A DNA stretch of 64,000 nucleotides from Zeugodacus cucurbitae (taxonomy: Eukaryota; Arthropoda; Insecta; Diptera; Tephritidae). Shown here piece by piece: positions 12,691 through 26,074 of the stretch. Every line of letters starts with the position of its first letter. The first letter of the stretch is position 1. The stretch is from positions 10,908,001 to 10,972,000 of the forward strand of contig NC_071671.1 of assembly GCF_028554725.1 (NCBI RefSeq), read 5' to 3'. The notes beneath the pieces were generated by a model that searched no databases, was not told the DNA's origin, and was given only the letters and a program-made list of their open reading frames with translations. The translations under genes were made by a program, and so were the position numbers.

Positions 12691-14089
12691 TATATATAGT
12701 TTTAGCAATGGTACTAATTAAAAAACAAGTGTTTCGGAAGTTAAACTAAGTGCAAAAAGCAAAATGTGCATAAGTCGACTTAAGTTAATGCGATAATTTT
12801 CAAACATACAGATCAACTTTTTTGAAAGAGAATATAGTATTTTTTCAAACACAATATTTTAGCATTAGGAACAACGAATTCCAATTAAATTGAGTCAAAA
12901 AATATGCATAAATGTTTATTAGAAGTCAAAATATCCGTTAAAGCTTAAGTTAACTTCATCTAAATTAATATAATTCCTTAGAATACATGTTTTGGAATAC
13001 CAAAACAGCACATCTTCATCTCTCTGCATCAAACTATTTAAGAAAATACTGTAAGAATTATTCCCGGTATGCATTTTTATACTACAAACCACCCTGTACC
13101 TCAGTACTGCTATTTATAAATGTCAGCAATACTTCACACCAAACCAACTCCTTAAGCGTCTCGAGGCGAGCAAGCATAATTCGAAATGTGTTGCGGTAGA
13201 GCAGAGCTAATGTAGAACATATTTTTATTTTATTTTTTGTTTTTGTAACTCAAAAATTGACACACAAAAAATAATTAACTAAAAATAGCAAGAAATTTTC
13301 GGGGAAAAAACACTCGAGTCAGACCAAATGCAAGCTGGCAGCAACAAATGGAAAGTATTTACATATATTCTTATGTGTGTAACTTTGTAGCAAATTAGAG
13401 TCAACGAAATTCAACGCAGACAACAGCAACAAACACACATTTATGCTAGTGATTGGTGACACACGGAGGGAAATGAAAAAAAAAACTAATAGCACTAGCG
13501 AGCGACCGGCAGGCAGGCAGCCAAGCGCATTCATGCTAAATGGTGTCAAACTAAAAATAAAATTTCCATTTCCAAATCTATGCGCAACAGCAACAACAAC
13601 TAGCACTACCACTACTACACATATGCTTGAATATTATAAATGCTTGAAGACAGCATATCTGCAGGTTCTGCGTGCGAGTATGTTTGTGTGCCGCAACGCT
13701 CACCCAAATAGCCACACCATGCAAGTGTGGAATGACAATTTTTTTATATTTCAAATTCTCATTCGTCTGACACAACGAATTGAATAACAAGTAGCTGCCG
13801 TTTTCAAAAAAGCAGCGGAAGACATGTAGCAACAACAACAACAACTACATACAAATAATAATTTCAAATATAAAAGAATGCAGGAAGCAATTCTGTGGAG
13901 ACATATATACATAAATATATTTGTAGAAATGTGTTTTTTATAAATGTTTGTATGTGTGTATGTATTTAAGGTAGATATGTATGTGTGTGTGATCAACAAC
14001 AAAATAGCTAATTGAGCTGCAAAAAGTTGAAGACTGCGCAGAGTTGTTGATTTCGATGATTATGTGATTTCAATAATTATTTTAGAATT
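12691..14089. other. Unannotated stretch
   Basis: Several opposing open frames at 13319-13844 overlap each other on both strands without domains or splice support. No gene called. Confidence 0.4.
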
Positions 14090-14510
14090 CAATTTCAGAA
14101 TAAAAAAACATATTTATTTTTATTTATTTATTTTTTATTAGAAAAATATATATATTTTTTAATTAATTATTTTTTTAATCCAATTCAATTTTTTTTCTGA
14201 ATAAAAAAATTATTTATTTGTATAATTTTTTTTTTTAATATTTTATAAAAAAAATATTATTTTTTTAAATTTTATAAAAAAAAAAATAATTTTATAAAAA
14301 AAGATTTAATAAAAAAATATTATTTTTTTTCCAACCCAATTTAATTTTTTTCTGAATAAAAAAATTATTATTTTTATTGAAAATATATTTTTTATATTTT
14401 TATTTTTTAATTAATTATTTTTATTTCAATACTTTTTTTTTAATTTTTTTTATAAAAAAAAATTATTTTTTATTTTTTTTTTAATAATTATGTTTTTATA
14501 AATCATTTCA
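14090..14510. repeat. A/T low-complexity tract
   Basis: Alternating poly-A and poly-T runs. A TTTTTCTGAATAAAAAAATT word is repeated once about 155 bp apart (near 14190 and 14350), so the tract may be a decayed local duplication. Confidence 0.75.
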
Positions 14511-17500
14511 AAACTATATATTAGCGGTTTCTATACTCAAATGCTTCAGCACAAGCTCATTTCAAAGCTTTTAAATTACTCAATAGATTATTTAATACGA
14601 ATTGAAAGTATATTACTGAAATGCAATTTTCGAAATTCTCTAGAGCTTCAAGCGAATTACTCAATTGAATTAATTATATATTTAAAAATTTATGATACGA
14701 ATTTATGATTTTCGAAAACCGCTTATTTAGTTGCTTAAGTACTTAAATACTTCCCTTTACTATATACAAATCAAACTAATTACTCATATATTTCAATTAT
14801 TTATCGGCGGCAAAAATTATGAAACGCTTAATTCAATTTGTGAGCAGTCAATAAATTTTCATTACAACAATTTCGGCTGCCACTGCTAATAACGAAACAC
14901 TAACAATTTATTAGCCATTGTGGAGGTACGAATTTTCAATTTTCCAGAAAGCAATAAAACAGACAACAACAAAAAACACTTCGAGGTTAACACCACAAGC
15001 AGTCGCCAGCGAAACCAGCCAGACAATGCAACGCAATGTCAGTCGAATTGAGGCAAATTACTTATATTGAAGTAAGAAAATTTATAACGAAGTGCAATAT
15101 GAATGTCAGCGGTGCTAAGCATTTGAAGGGCAGCAACGAAATCGAACGCTCTCTGACTCCGGTGGTTGGAAGTGACTTCTGCTTAGCAAATATGCGCATA
15201 TATGACTGTGTGTGTGTGTGAAGATAATGCTGCAGAAAATGTAAGCGTGTTGAGCCCTTGCGTATTTGCTGACGGTTTGTCTCGCTACAAGTAGCTGATT
15301 GTGGATGGTACATACCAAGGTGCATACATATTTATGTGCTTTTGTATTTGTATGTGGGTATGTTGCGCTTACGTCGTTAATTGCACGTTAATCAAAACGA
15401 AATGCAACAAGAGTGTGTGAAGAAAATAAATAAAAACTGACAGGCGATTGTGGTGAACGGACATATAGTCAAAGTGATTGCTGATTGTGATGTCTAAGAA
15501 TCACGTGATGCCGAAAACTTGAAAGGAGTCGTGGTAAGGCGAGAATTCTTTGAATAAGAATAGTAAAAAACAATAATAAATATTTATATTTATAGCCTTG
15601 AAGATATGTATGTATTTTATACTATAAAATTATTAAAAATAAAAAAAATCAATAAAAATATTTAGAATTTAATAAAAAATAATAAAAAAATAATAGAAAC
15701 AAAGATGGTATCAAAAAAAAATAATAATAATAAATAAAAAAATAATTGTATTTAATAAAAATTAATTAATTTTTTTAATTATTTAATATGACATAAAAAT
15801 TGTTTTTAATTTTTTAAACATTTTGAATGAATTGATTTACAATTTTTTTAATTTGAAACCATTTTTGTCATTTTTCAAAATTTTTTAATTTTTAAAATTT
15901 TATATGAAATAATTTTTTTTATTTTTGGAGACCATTTTTTTCAAAAATTTTTGATTTTAAAAATTTTATATGGAATTATTTATTTATTTTTTAATTTGTG
16001 GAGATGATTTTTTTTTAATTTTTGTGTTGATAAAAATAAATAAAATGAAGTGTAAAAATTTTTACACAAAAAGCATACATAATGTATAATCAAAAAAGTT
16101 TAAAATTATTAGGTATACATAAAAAATAGAAAAATTATATATTATACATGTAGATATGGAGCTGGTACTGTATAATTATTAACTGCCTTCGTTTCACTAG
16201 CACGTGAAGAATAGCGAATCGAACGTACGTAAATCATATAAATCAAATAGACAGACACAAATCAAATGCCAAGATTGGCATAATCAAATAAAGAATGAGT
16301 AACAAGCAGCAAGCACAGCGAGTTTAACTTTGTTACTGCTTCAACAAGTAAATTATTTGACAAGAGAGCACAGTTCAAAAATAGAAAATATAAAATAAAT
16401 ATATAAAAAATATTTTTAAATCACATTTCATATTTTCGAATATAATAGAATCGAATCAATATAAATTACATAAAAAATACAAAAAATCTGTGATAACAAC
16501 TCTCCTCGCACCTGCATATCTCAAAAAGGTCATTGCATTTGTACACCGTGACTCCAGAGACTGACACTGTAGGGATTTTTCTTTATACAAACACACACAA
16601 ATAACGGTGAAATCCTGCGCGGACACACAATTCCGCGCTTAAATACCTCTAAAGTACTTGCCCGACATCCGAAGATTTGTACGAATGTAAATATGGATGT
16701 CTATATGAGACTATCACGCTATGCTTTTAATATTTCATTAGCTGCGACTGTCTGGCAGGGATTTTAGTCAACCATTCGCACACACAAAAAGAACAATATA
16801 CTGTATAGTTAGGAGTAAAATATCAAACTAGTCCGAAAATAACTAGTCTGATACTAGTTGGCGGTAGATATAAGATTGAAAACTGTATTAACAATTAAAA
16901 AAAGAATTTAGTCAACACATTAAGAAAATATTGTGTCATTATTTGAATTTTCGAAAAAAAAAAATATTATTTCGAAAAAGTCCAAAAATCATTTCACAGT
17001 TAATTGTCAAAATTTTGACCGAAATCTGACCAAAAACTTCATATAAGAGAAAATATGAATATATTGAAGTTAATCGGTGGTGGGTTGGATTTCAACTACT
17101 ACATTTCACTACTGGGTAAGTCAGGATTCAGTGAAGTAAGTACTTAATTCGGTTTGTAACTATATATAATAAATGCATAGACACAAAAGACGCTAACGCC
17201 TTCATTTGTGTGGAGCACATATATTTAGTTGCAAGTTAAGCTACTTAGCGGGAAAATTGACAGTGAAATATGAGGCGAAATAGAAAAGCAAAATTGACAG
17301 CTACTGTCAAAGTCGGCAGATTATAAAGCAAGCGAATATTTTTGTGCAGCACGCTTCGTTACTTCTGTATAGAAGTTGTTGTAAATAAGTATACAAAAGT
17401 GTATATAAATCTACAATTACATATTGTATGATAATTGATAATAAAATGCAGTCAAATAGACGAACAAATCAGCTACAAATTTATACAAATTCGTACATTT

Positions 17501-19080
17501 CGAACTAAAGCAGTCACAAATGACACAATAGAGGGAGAAGACGGTCGGCTATTTGCTTGTGAGCGAGTTAGACCAACAACAACAAAAAAGTGAGGGTCTT
17601 TGTGCATATCTCTGATGGTGGTGGTGTGTATTTGCAGTCGTAAATCTGTGTTAACAGCAGAAAAATATCTCAAAATACACAAGAGCAAAGCACAACAACA
17701 ACAAAATAGTTTCTAAGTAATCTTCATGTGGATTGGAAGATTGCAAGGAGAGACACCGGTACACAAGCGACTTCAGCAGGTAGTCAGCAGAGGACGAGTA
17801 TAACAGGCTGCATTTGTGCAACATGGCATGCACGCCGTAGCGACAACAGATTGGAAACATATGTATGACGAATGGCTGGCAGGTAGCGAAGATAAAGCAA
17901 AAAGGAAGATAAAATATTTGAACGAGTAGAGCAAAGGCAGATTTTGCCAGTAGAGTGTTTGCTTAAAAATATATATTTTTTTTTTAGAAATAGTTGTTTG
18001 ATATTTCCAATCCCACTACGCACACAAGGGTTTCATCGTGACGTCACCAGGGCTACCTGTTAAATGCATTATGGTTGTGCCTGCCGCTAAGGTAGCTACG
18101 TGATTTTGCACAGTTGACAAGGCTTAGAGCAAATAATGAGGAAAATTGTGCGTGGTGGCGCAGCAAATATAAATGGAAAAGTGATATGGCAATGATAGAA
18201 ACGCCAAATAATAGGCAATCAAGAAGACATAGCAAGGTAAGTTGACACTTTAGCATGAAATGCGTTATTATTAACTAGAATTTGGAAAATTGGAGAGATG
18301 AGTTGTAGATATAAATATAAATAAATAAAAAATAAATATACTAAAGCTATTTTTCGACACAGCTAGTTAAGAAATATTCTCAAGCGAAAAAATCATAAAA
18401 AATTTAAATATTTTTTTCTCAGTGTTTTTATATTTTTATTTCCATTCCAAGCAACAGAAAAATACCTCAACTTGCCTAGAGGTAACAGCAAACAATTCCA
18501 TACAAAAGCAGTAGCAAGTCGCATGTGAGGATTCAATGTTAACCCACTCGTAATTTTGCACTTTTTCTACGTATAAAATAAATAATTTCCAATTTAAAAA
18601 ATTCAAAACATATTTTTTATGGCTTACGGCAGTGCAGCGCCAACCAAGTAGTCTTTGAAGCTGTTAAATTGAAAATAAATTTGCGCAAACACTACATGTG
18701 TCTATATGTATATTTAGCTCGGAGAAAAGCAACAGAAGAAATCAGCATTTTCCTTTCAATGACAATGGCGTCGTCGAAATGGTGTGGAGAAAAACATTCA
18801 TGTGCACAAAATTAATAGTCCATTTGGCGGCGAAGTTGAATGGTTTTCCAATTTTAATAGCATATTTGTATATGATTATTTATTTATTTTCTTACTTAAT
18901 GCTTTTTGGTTGCCACGAATAGCGGGTGGTGACATATGCGCCTGAACAGCGACTGGAAGTATTTGTTGGAGCTCAGCAGAATTGCCGGAAAAAATACAAA
19001 AAGAAAATAAGAAATTTATGCACAGTGTGGCAGACTACTAAATGGGGACGTACCATGAGACCTTGGTACAGTAATTGAAA
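14511..19080. other. Unannotated AT-rich DNA
   Basis: I see no supportable gene over these 4.6 kb. 15590-16150 is A/T low complexity. 17200-18300 has a plus-strand A bias with scattered short open frames. The remainder is ordinary AT-rich sequence. Confidence 0.4.
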
Positions 19081-19235
19081 TTCGTATTTCAATAAAAATA
19101 AAAAAAAAAATTACAAAATTAAAAAATTAAAAAAAAATATTAAAAAAAAATTACAAAATTAAAAAAAAATATTAAAAAAAAAAATTAAAAAATAAAAAAA
19201 AAATAAATAAAAAATTTAAATTTAAAATTTTTCTA
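19081..19235 (+). repeat. A-rich low-complexity tract
   Basis: Runs of AAAAAT, AAAATTAC and TTAAAAAAAA on the plus strand. Nothing coding. Confidence 0.8.
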
Positions 19236-19439
19236 GAAGCCCAAAAGTCTTTTGAGTTTGAAGAATTATTTTTTTTTCAATTAAAACCACAATAGCATAG
19301 ATACATATTTCTGGGAATAAATCATTAATTGAAGTTTAGACTTAGGTGGTATTTGATATATATTTCTTAGGAAATTTAAGCATTTCATTCAAATATTTTA
19401 AGCTAGTTTATCCTACTAAAATATCTTATATAATACATA

Positions 19440-19745
19440 TGTATATATGCTGATTACACCAGTTTAAGAGAGTTATGCCAGTTGCTTATTCGATTTGCCA
19501 CTCTTTAAGTTTTAGAAAATCGACTATGGTATAACCAGTTGCTGATTATACCAGTTTAAGAGAGTTATACCAGTTGGTTATACCAGTTTATGAGACTTAC
19601 ACCAGTTGCTTTTCGATTCGCCACTCTTTAAGTTTTAGCAAATCAACTATGGTATAACCAGTTGTTGATTATACCAGTTTATGAGACTTATACCAGTTGC
19701 TTATTCGATTCGCCACACTTTAAGTTTTAGCAAATTGAAGGCAGC
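19440..19745 (+). repeat. TATACCAGTT repeat cluster, three units
   Basis: Three irregular units combine (A/T)CACCAGTTTAAGAGAGTTAT, CCAGTTGCTTATTCGATT, GCCA(C)(T/A)CTTTAAG and TTTTAG(C/A)AAAT boxes. The GCCA landmark falls at 19497, 19620 and 19712, so spacing is 123 and 92 bp. The same boxes appear in the repeats at 0.4-0.6 and 2.0-2.3 kb. Confidence 0.7.
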
Positions 19746-20430
19746 TCATATATTTTCGGCACTTTTAAGCTTTATATATGATACAACAATATACATATTT
19801 AACTATAAAAAAATCTAAAATAAAAATTCTTTCAATTTACATACTATGTGCCATGACAACTTTTTTCAACTATTTCTCGCAAATCAATGTGTGTTCTTTT
19901 AGAATAGACCACGATATGTACATTTTATAATTCTATGAATTTAATGCGAAAACGTATGTAAATAAAGCATTTTACACAGCTGTCATAGCGACAGTGGCAA
20001 ATATGCAAATTTTCACTGACAATTAATGAACGCACAAAAAACAAGAAGCCAGTGACAGAAAGTTTAGAAAATGTAGAAAAAACAACGGAAAAGTGAAGAA
20101 TATATATATTTATATTTATATATATGCGCATATGGAATTGAGAAAAACAAATAAAAAGTTTAAGGCACACTGGACTTAAATTTATGCGTTTTTTGGCTGG
20201 CAGATAAACTCCACAAAAATTATATGAGTTTTGGGTGTTACTTAGTTGCGGCATAGTTTATGGCATTTTTGGCAGTGATTTATGTAGAGATTGCGCTATA
20301 AAGCGTGTTTATAGAGGGCTCTAATACAAAGTATTATTTTTGTGGATTATAAAGAAATAACGAACTTTTTGTACAAAAAAATTGTGTTTTTTTTAATATT
20401 TTAATCATTTCATCCATTGGAAGAACTCAA

Positions 20431-21030
20431 TAATTACAACTTCTTTCTTCTTATTTTCATCAATAAATTTGTAATTTCATTGAAATAATGAATACATCCA
20501 AAAGACGAAATTTTTCAAATACAAAAATGTAACATTTAGTATGACAAAACGCTAAGTTCCACTTCTTTCTTCTTATTTTCATCAATAAATTTGGATTTTC
20601 ATTCAAATAATGAATACATCCGAAGGACGTATTTATCCGAAAACAAAAATTCAACATTTAGTATGACAAAACGCTAATTACGACTTTATACTTCATATTT
20701 TCATCAATAAATTTGTAATTTAATTGAAATAATGAATAAATCCAAAAGACGAAATTTTTTCAAATACAAAAATGTAACATTTAGTGTGACAAAACGCTAA
20801 GTTCCACTTCTTTCTTCTTATTTTCATCAATAAATTTGGAATTTCATTCAAATAATGAATACATCCAAAAGACGAATTTATCCGAAAACAAAAATTCAAC
20901 ATTTAGTATAACAAAACGCTAATTACAACTTCCTACTTCTTATTTTCATCAATAAAATTGGAATTTCATTGAAATGATGAATACATCTAAAGGACGAATT
21001 TAGCCGGAAATAAAAATTTAGATTTTTTTT
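20431..21030 (+). repeat. 122-bp satellite, block 1 (five units)
   Basis: The landmark AATACATCC (or a one-base variant) is at 20491, 20613, 20735, 20858 and 20980, i.e. 122-123 bp apart. Each unit has TCTTATTTTCATCAATAAAT, TTTCATT(G/C)AAATAATG, CATCCAAA(A/G)GACG and, in most units, CAACATTTAGTATGACAAAA. The unit is not a multiple of three, and the frames it opens on the minus strand are artefacts. Confidence 0.92.
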
Positions 21031-23530
21031 CGCAATTTGTTTTCAAACCAGAAAATAAATTCACATTATCATATCAAATAGTTTATCTACTCGCCTTCAC
21101 CCCCTACTACCACTCATTTAACTCTAGCAAATCATGCTAACATGCCACAATCAATAGCGTAGTTCAACACAAACTTTTGCGCTCATAAAAAATTATTACA
21201 AAAACTTTTTAGACACATATCAATGGCAGCAGTTCATTAATTTTACAGCGATAAATGTTGTTGCTTTTTTCAGTTAAAACTGCTTTAATCATATTACAAC
21301 GTTATTGATGACGGAGCAAAGAGTGAATGTTAGGAAAAGTAAAATATAAAAATAACAAAAACAAAAAACAAAGAAAGTCAGATCTCAATAAAACTACAAC
21401 TTTCTAACTCACACCCTCTCTCTCCTCACGGTGCTGGCAAAGTAATAAAAATGGCTGCTTGCGCGCGGAAAAAAGTGTCATTAACAGCGCCGGTCAGGAT
21501 GGAGGATGGGAATGAAGTGATAAGCTGCTGAGCAGTAGGAGAGGCGGCAAGCAAATGAGCAGTCACTAGAGAGTACAAGCGGCAACAACAAATAAACAAC
21601 ATGCAAACAAGCAGCAATGATGAAGGCGAAGGCAAGTTGTGAGTGAGTGAGTGAGCAAGGAGCTGTGACTTGGTAGATGCCAATGCTGCCACACGGCGTA
21701 TAATCAACCATTTTTTATACACAGCAACACACTCACTTATACATATGTATGCACTTACAACGTACACGAACAGTTTTCACGATAGCGCGCGCGCCTCGTC
21801 GTGTTGTTGGCTTGTAAATCAAGGCGAATATGCCGCAAAAGCCGAAACATGAAAAGCAAACGCCAAATGGTCGTTAGTGGTTAGGCGATTAGAAGGACTA
21901 CTACAACAACAACAACAAGTTTACTACACTGAAACGTGTCGCACCCAAAAGGCAACACCGACACCCCCAAATAACTCACACAACGCTACCCTTTCGGCGT
22001 CGCAACAAATTCATTAATTATAATTAAAATGTAGCGACGACAAAGCTAACGCCAAAGCCAAAGCCAAAGCCAAAGAACGAAAGTCAAGCAGCAGCAGCAA
22101 GTGAAGCATTGCTTACAGCGTACGCGCAATAAAAATAATGATTAAAGTAAATAAAAGAAAAATAAATAAATTAGACGCAATAAAGAACGGCGATATTTAA
22201 GCACAGCGCTTGCGCCTGCTGCGACGTCAACTGCGACTCGACAGCGTTGTTGGTTAATAGACAACTCCCGCGTGTCTCGTGGCATATTCCCCAAATCATT
22301 AAAGCAGGCTAAAGCAGAATAAAGGAAAAATTGTATTTCAAGAAGTTTTGTCGGTAAAAATGGGCTGACACGGCGTATGAGTAACACTTAAAGGAGCAAG
22401 GCGAAGACACTTGCGACACTGAGCCGAGATATAGCTTGAAGAATGTGGTGTTGAGGCAAATTAGATGCATAAGAGCCAGGATTACACATTTAAACCGCAA
22501 GAAATTGGCAAAAGCGCCGAGGAGTTGATAAAATATGGCAAGTAATTAAAATGTGTCTGCGTGGCGGCGGTAATTGATGTCGGCATTTTGTAATATGTAA
22601 CAAAGCTACTGAGGTAAGGGTGGCAGCTGGTGGCTGGAAATGCCTTTATGAAATAAAAAAAGAGGTAGGATTAAGTAAAAGAATGCAAAAAGAAAAGAAA
22701 GTTAAGGCAAGTACCTTAAAAAATATCACAAATCTAACACATAAAGAACCTGCACTCACTCTCTTTCTCAACTAATAATTATATAGTACAAAATTCGGCA
22801 GCAGTTTTCTACAATATTAAATTTTCTTTTTCTTTTTGTTTGCTGCCTAAAAGCAGAGTAATGACCACTTGCGAGTGGCGCTCGTATTTCACAGGCGGAA
22901 AATCGACCAGCAAATGGTTGATATAAAGAAAACCCCACACAGTTTAGTGACATAAAAGCAACCAACGGTAAATACAACAACAACAAAAATAGTATATTAA
23001 ATGCTCCAAAGAATGTGTAGCAACAAATACATCGTGAAATTATTTGGGTAAAGGGAGTTTGAGAAATAGCAGGCACGAAGAAATGCAAGCAACATAGGAC
23101 AAAAAAAATGTTGTACGTTGGTAACAGTAAATGTAGCTAAGTGTGGTTAAAAAACTCTAGCAATTTACTAGAGTAAAATATAATATATACAACAAAAACC
23201 ATTAAATAAACCAAGCCGAAGTAATATTTGTATAATATTAAATGCAAGAAATGAGAGTTGGAGTTTGGTATTTTCCTTTTTTCCGTTTCCAGCATAGTAT
23301 ATGAGCCTGTGTGTAGTTTACTTGGACGAAAGTATGCGCAAGTAAGTTGGCCAATAATGTTGCGGGTGGGGAATGTGTACTCATACTTGGACACACATAT
23401 ATTCAGTTTGGTAGAAAAAAATTAAAAGGCTATATTTCTATATTCTCTACTTTTGTCAAATATTTTGCTGTGCACAAAATAACAGTTTGGTGTTTTTGGT
23501 AGAAATATCAGCATATTTTCGAGTAATTAC
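21031..23530. other. Unannotated spacer between satellite blocks
   Basis: 21430-22500 is GC-richer than its surroundings, with CAA/CAG tracts and overlapping open frames on both strands. None shows a domain. No gene is supported. Confidence 0.4.
22051..22075 (+). repeat. GCCAAA hexanucleotide repeat
   Basis: Four perfect GCCAAA units in a row. A short microsatellite with no other role visible. Confidence 0.85.
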
Positions 23531-23699
23531 GAGTAATTTTTGTTTTTTCTTCGTCTAAAGGACGAAAATTTTTTACCATTTTCACACATTAAATAAATAA
23601 AAATGTGTTCAGAAACCCATCAATTTGTTTTATTTAATTTTTTATCACTCATTTTTTATTATTTTTATAAGGTTGGTCTGAAAGATTCAAACATTTTAT

Positions 23700-24240
23700 T
23701 TTTTCATCCAAAGGAAGAATAAAATAAAAAAGAAATAAATATAAAAGGTTTAAATTTGGTATTGCAAATGCAAATTAGAACTTCATACTTCTCATTTTCA
23801 TCAGTTTATAGATAATTTCATTAAAATAATGAATACATCCAATGGAAGAAATTTGTAGAAAACGCAACTTCAACATTTAGTATGACAAAACGATAATTAC
23901 AACTTTATATTTCTTATTTTCATCAATAAATTTGGATATTCATTCATATAAGGCATACATCCAAAGGACGAAATTCACCGCAAACAAAATTTCACCATTT
24001 AGTGCGGCAAAACGCTAATTATAATTTTAAATTTCTTATTTTCATCAATATGTTTGTAAATTCATTCAAATAATGAATACATCCAAAGGACGAAATTCGA
24101 CGAAAACAAAAATTTGACATTTTATATTACAAAACGCTAATTACAACTTTATACTTCTTATTTTCATCCATAAGTTTGTAATTTCATTCAAATAATGTAT
24201 ACATCCAAAGTACGAAATTCGCCGAAAACAAAAGTTGAAA
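23700..24240 (+). repeat. 122-bp satellite, block 2 (four units plus decayed edge)
   Basis: The same monomer as in block 1 recurs in the same orientation. The AATACATCC landmark or its variant is at 23832, 23954, 24076 and 24198, exactly 122 bp apart. CCAAAGGA(C/A)G, ACATTTAGTATGACAAAACG and TCTTATTTTCATCAATAA are shared. Decayed partial units with TAAAGGACGAAAA and CATCCAAAGGAAGAA lie at about 23555 and 23705. About 2.7 kb of unrelated sequence separates the two blocks. Confidence 0.92.
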
Positions 24241-25600
24241 TATTTTTCTTAACAAATTTGTTTCAAAATCATAAAACAGACAGTGCATACAATAAACGAA
24301 ATTCCATACGCACTTTTTTGTATAGTAAAGTTCCCATATAATTATTGATTTTGTTGTTGGTTCACTTTTTTCTTTGCCGATAATCTTAACAGAACTTTTT
24401 AGAAACGCCAAATAACAACGAAACTTAATACAAGTAGAATACAACACAAATTCGCAACTCATTCAGTACAAAATCTGCGCTTAAGTATAAAGCTTTGAAT
24501 TGCAAATTGCCGATTTTTTTTTTTTTAAAGCAATGATTTGCTTATTTGAAAAATATGTTGGAAAAGCGATTTCAAATTAAGAATTGAGAAATTTCAAGAA
24601 TATGCTGAAAAACGATTTCAAATTCAGGTCTGTGAAAGAATAAAATATTTTTTTATGTGTGAAAGTGACCAATAACACAAATTACGAAAATTTCGATAAT
24701 TAAAATTAAAAAAATTCCAAAAATATTAAAAAATAAAACAATTTGTTCTTAATTAAAAACTAATAATGCGCTCAATACTCCAGAAAAACTTCAAAATTGT
24801 GAAAAAAAAATATGTAGAAATGTCAACCAATTAAAGAACTAATATGAGTAAAGAAATCGTATGACAAAACAATACAAATTAAATGCAGAAAATTATAATA
24901 ATAAAATGCGGAATATAAATTAAAAATACACATTTTAGAAAGTTCAAGACAATATATATATGTATATCTAAAATATTACTTCATAACCAAATAGTGAAAA
25001 AACAAATGAAATGCACTTGTGGTTGCATAAATATTGTCAAATTTGGAATTACTTTTTTACCTTTTTTTTATTTTTTTTTTTTAATTTTTTTTCATTTTTT
25101 TCGAATTTTTATTTAATTTTTTCAATTTTTTAATTTTTATTTTTATTTTAAAAATATGCTTATATGCTTTTGAAGTTGAATTCTTTTTAAATTATGTTAT
25201 TACTTTTGACTATTATGGATTAAACAAGCACTCGAAAAAAATGTTGGTTACTGATATTCTCAATTTAAAAATATTAAACAATAAATTTTTAAAAAATATA
25301 TTAAAAAAAATAATACTAATTTTTATGCAAAAAGCACAATAATAATGTCAACGCACTGCTTGTGCATTAATTTGCAATAAATTTTCGTTGCAAACAGATT
25401 TTCAATCATAACAATGCCATTAATTGCAAGCTTTCAATTACTATTTGCCACAAATTTTAAGTGCATTTCATTTGTATTTTCTACATTTTTTTTAATCTTT
25501 TATCACTGAATTTTCATTAATTTTCCATAAAATTTACTTTCATTGCATTAAAAATGCAGTAAAAAATTTTCGTCTAACAATAAACAAAAACTTTCACAAA
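24241..25600. other. AT-rich non-coding DNA, probable intron
   Basis: This lies just downstream (minus-strand sense) of the donor at 25642, so it is probably the start of a long intron. No acceptor followed by a coding exon is convincing anywhere from here to position 1 on the minus strand. Confidence 0.45.
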
Positions 25601-25642
25601 TCTACAATATGTAAGTATATAAGTATGTGTGTGCATATTCAC

Positions 25643-25964
25643 CTCGATCACTGTAGAAATCAAAACCGCGCTCCAGACCAATGCAATCACCGAAATTTGT
25701 CGCTGTTGTTGTTGTTGTCGTCACCGATGAGCTATCACTATTACTATGATGATTATAATGATTACTACTATTATTGTTGTTGCTATTATTATTGTTGCCA
25801 TTGGTGTAGATATTATTGAAATATGCATTAGTATTATTGACGATGCCACCGACGCCGCCAACACCGACACCGACACCGCTGCTGCCATTCTGCAGTTGAT
25901 GCGGTCCAACGGGATAATCCATGAGTGAGGCAGGTGGCGTTGGCTGATAACAATATAAATCCAT
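25643..25964 (-). CDS. First coding exon of an unidentified gene, low-complexity N-terminus
   Basis: This is the best host coding segment in the window. It starts at ATG 25964-25962 in a good fly context (ACAACAAATGG). It encodes 107 residues plus one base of the next codon, ending at the donor CGAG|GTGAATATG, so the following intron is phase 1. The protein begins with an ordered aromatic/proline segment (MDLYCYQPTPPASLMDYPVG). A glycine/valine run (about 29-41), an asparagine/serine/histidine-rich tract (about 56-80) and a threonine run (82-87) follow, then a more ordered GDCIGLERGFDFY segment. Such N-termini are typical of insect transcription regulators such as nuclear receptors, ETS and bHLH-PAS proteins, but no DNA-binding domain is inside the window, so I name no gene. 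The next exon must lie beyond the left edge or be one I did not recognise, implying an intron of 25 kb or more. Confidence 0.65.
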
Positions 25965-26071
25965 TTGTTGTTGTGTATTGCCTTATTGGGCGTAGGTAGT
26001 TGGTTGGTTGGTTGGTTGTTGCTTCTCAACTTCAAGTACACTGCTTAGGTGAGGTGGCGCGTTGGTTTATA
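25965..26071 (-). promoter_or_regulatory. Minus-strand TATA/initiator promoter and 5' UTR
   Basis: TATAAA (26071-26066, read on the minus strand) is followed by an initiator-like GCAGTG whose A lies at 26042, 29 bases downstream, which is within the spacing used by fly TATA promoters. The predicted leader of 78 nt runs to ATG 25964 and contains an AACC tetranucleotide run (GGTT on the plus strand). This explains why the exon starts where it does. An alternative is that CCTAAG at 26046-26041 is a splice acceptor and the true promoter lies further upstream. Confidence 0.45.
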
Positions 26072-26074
26072 TTT

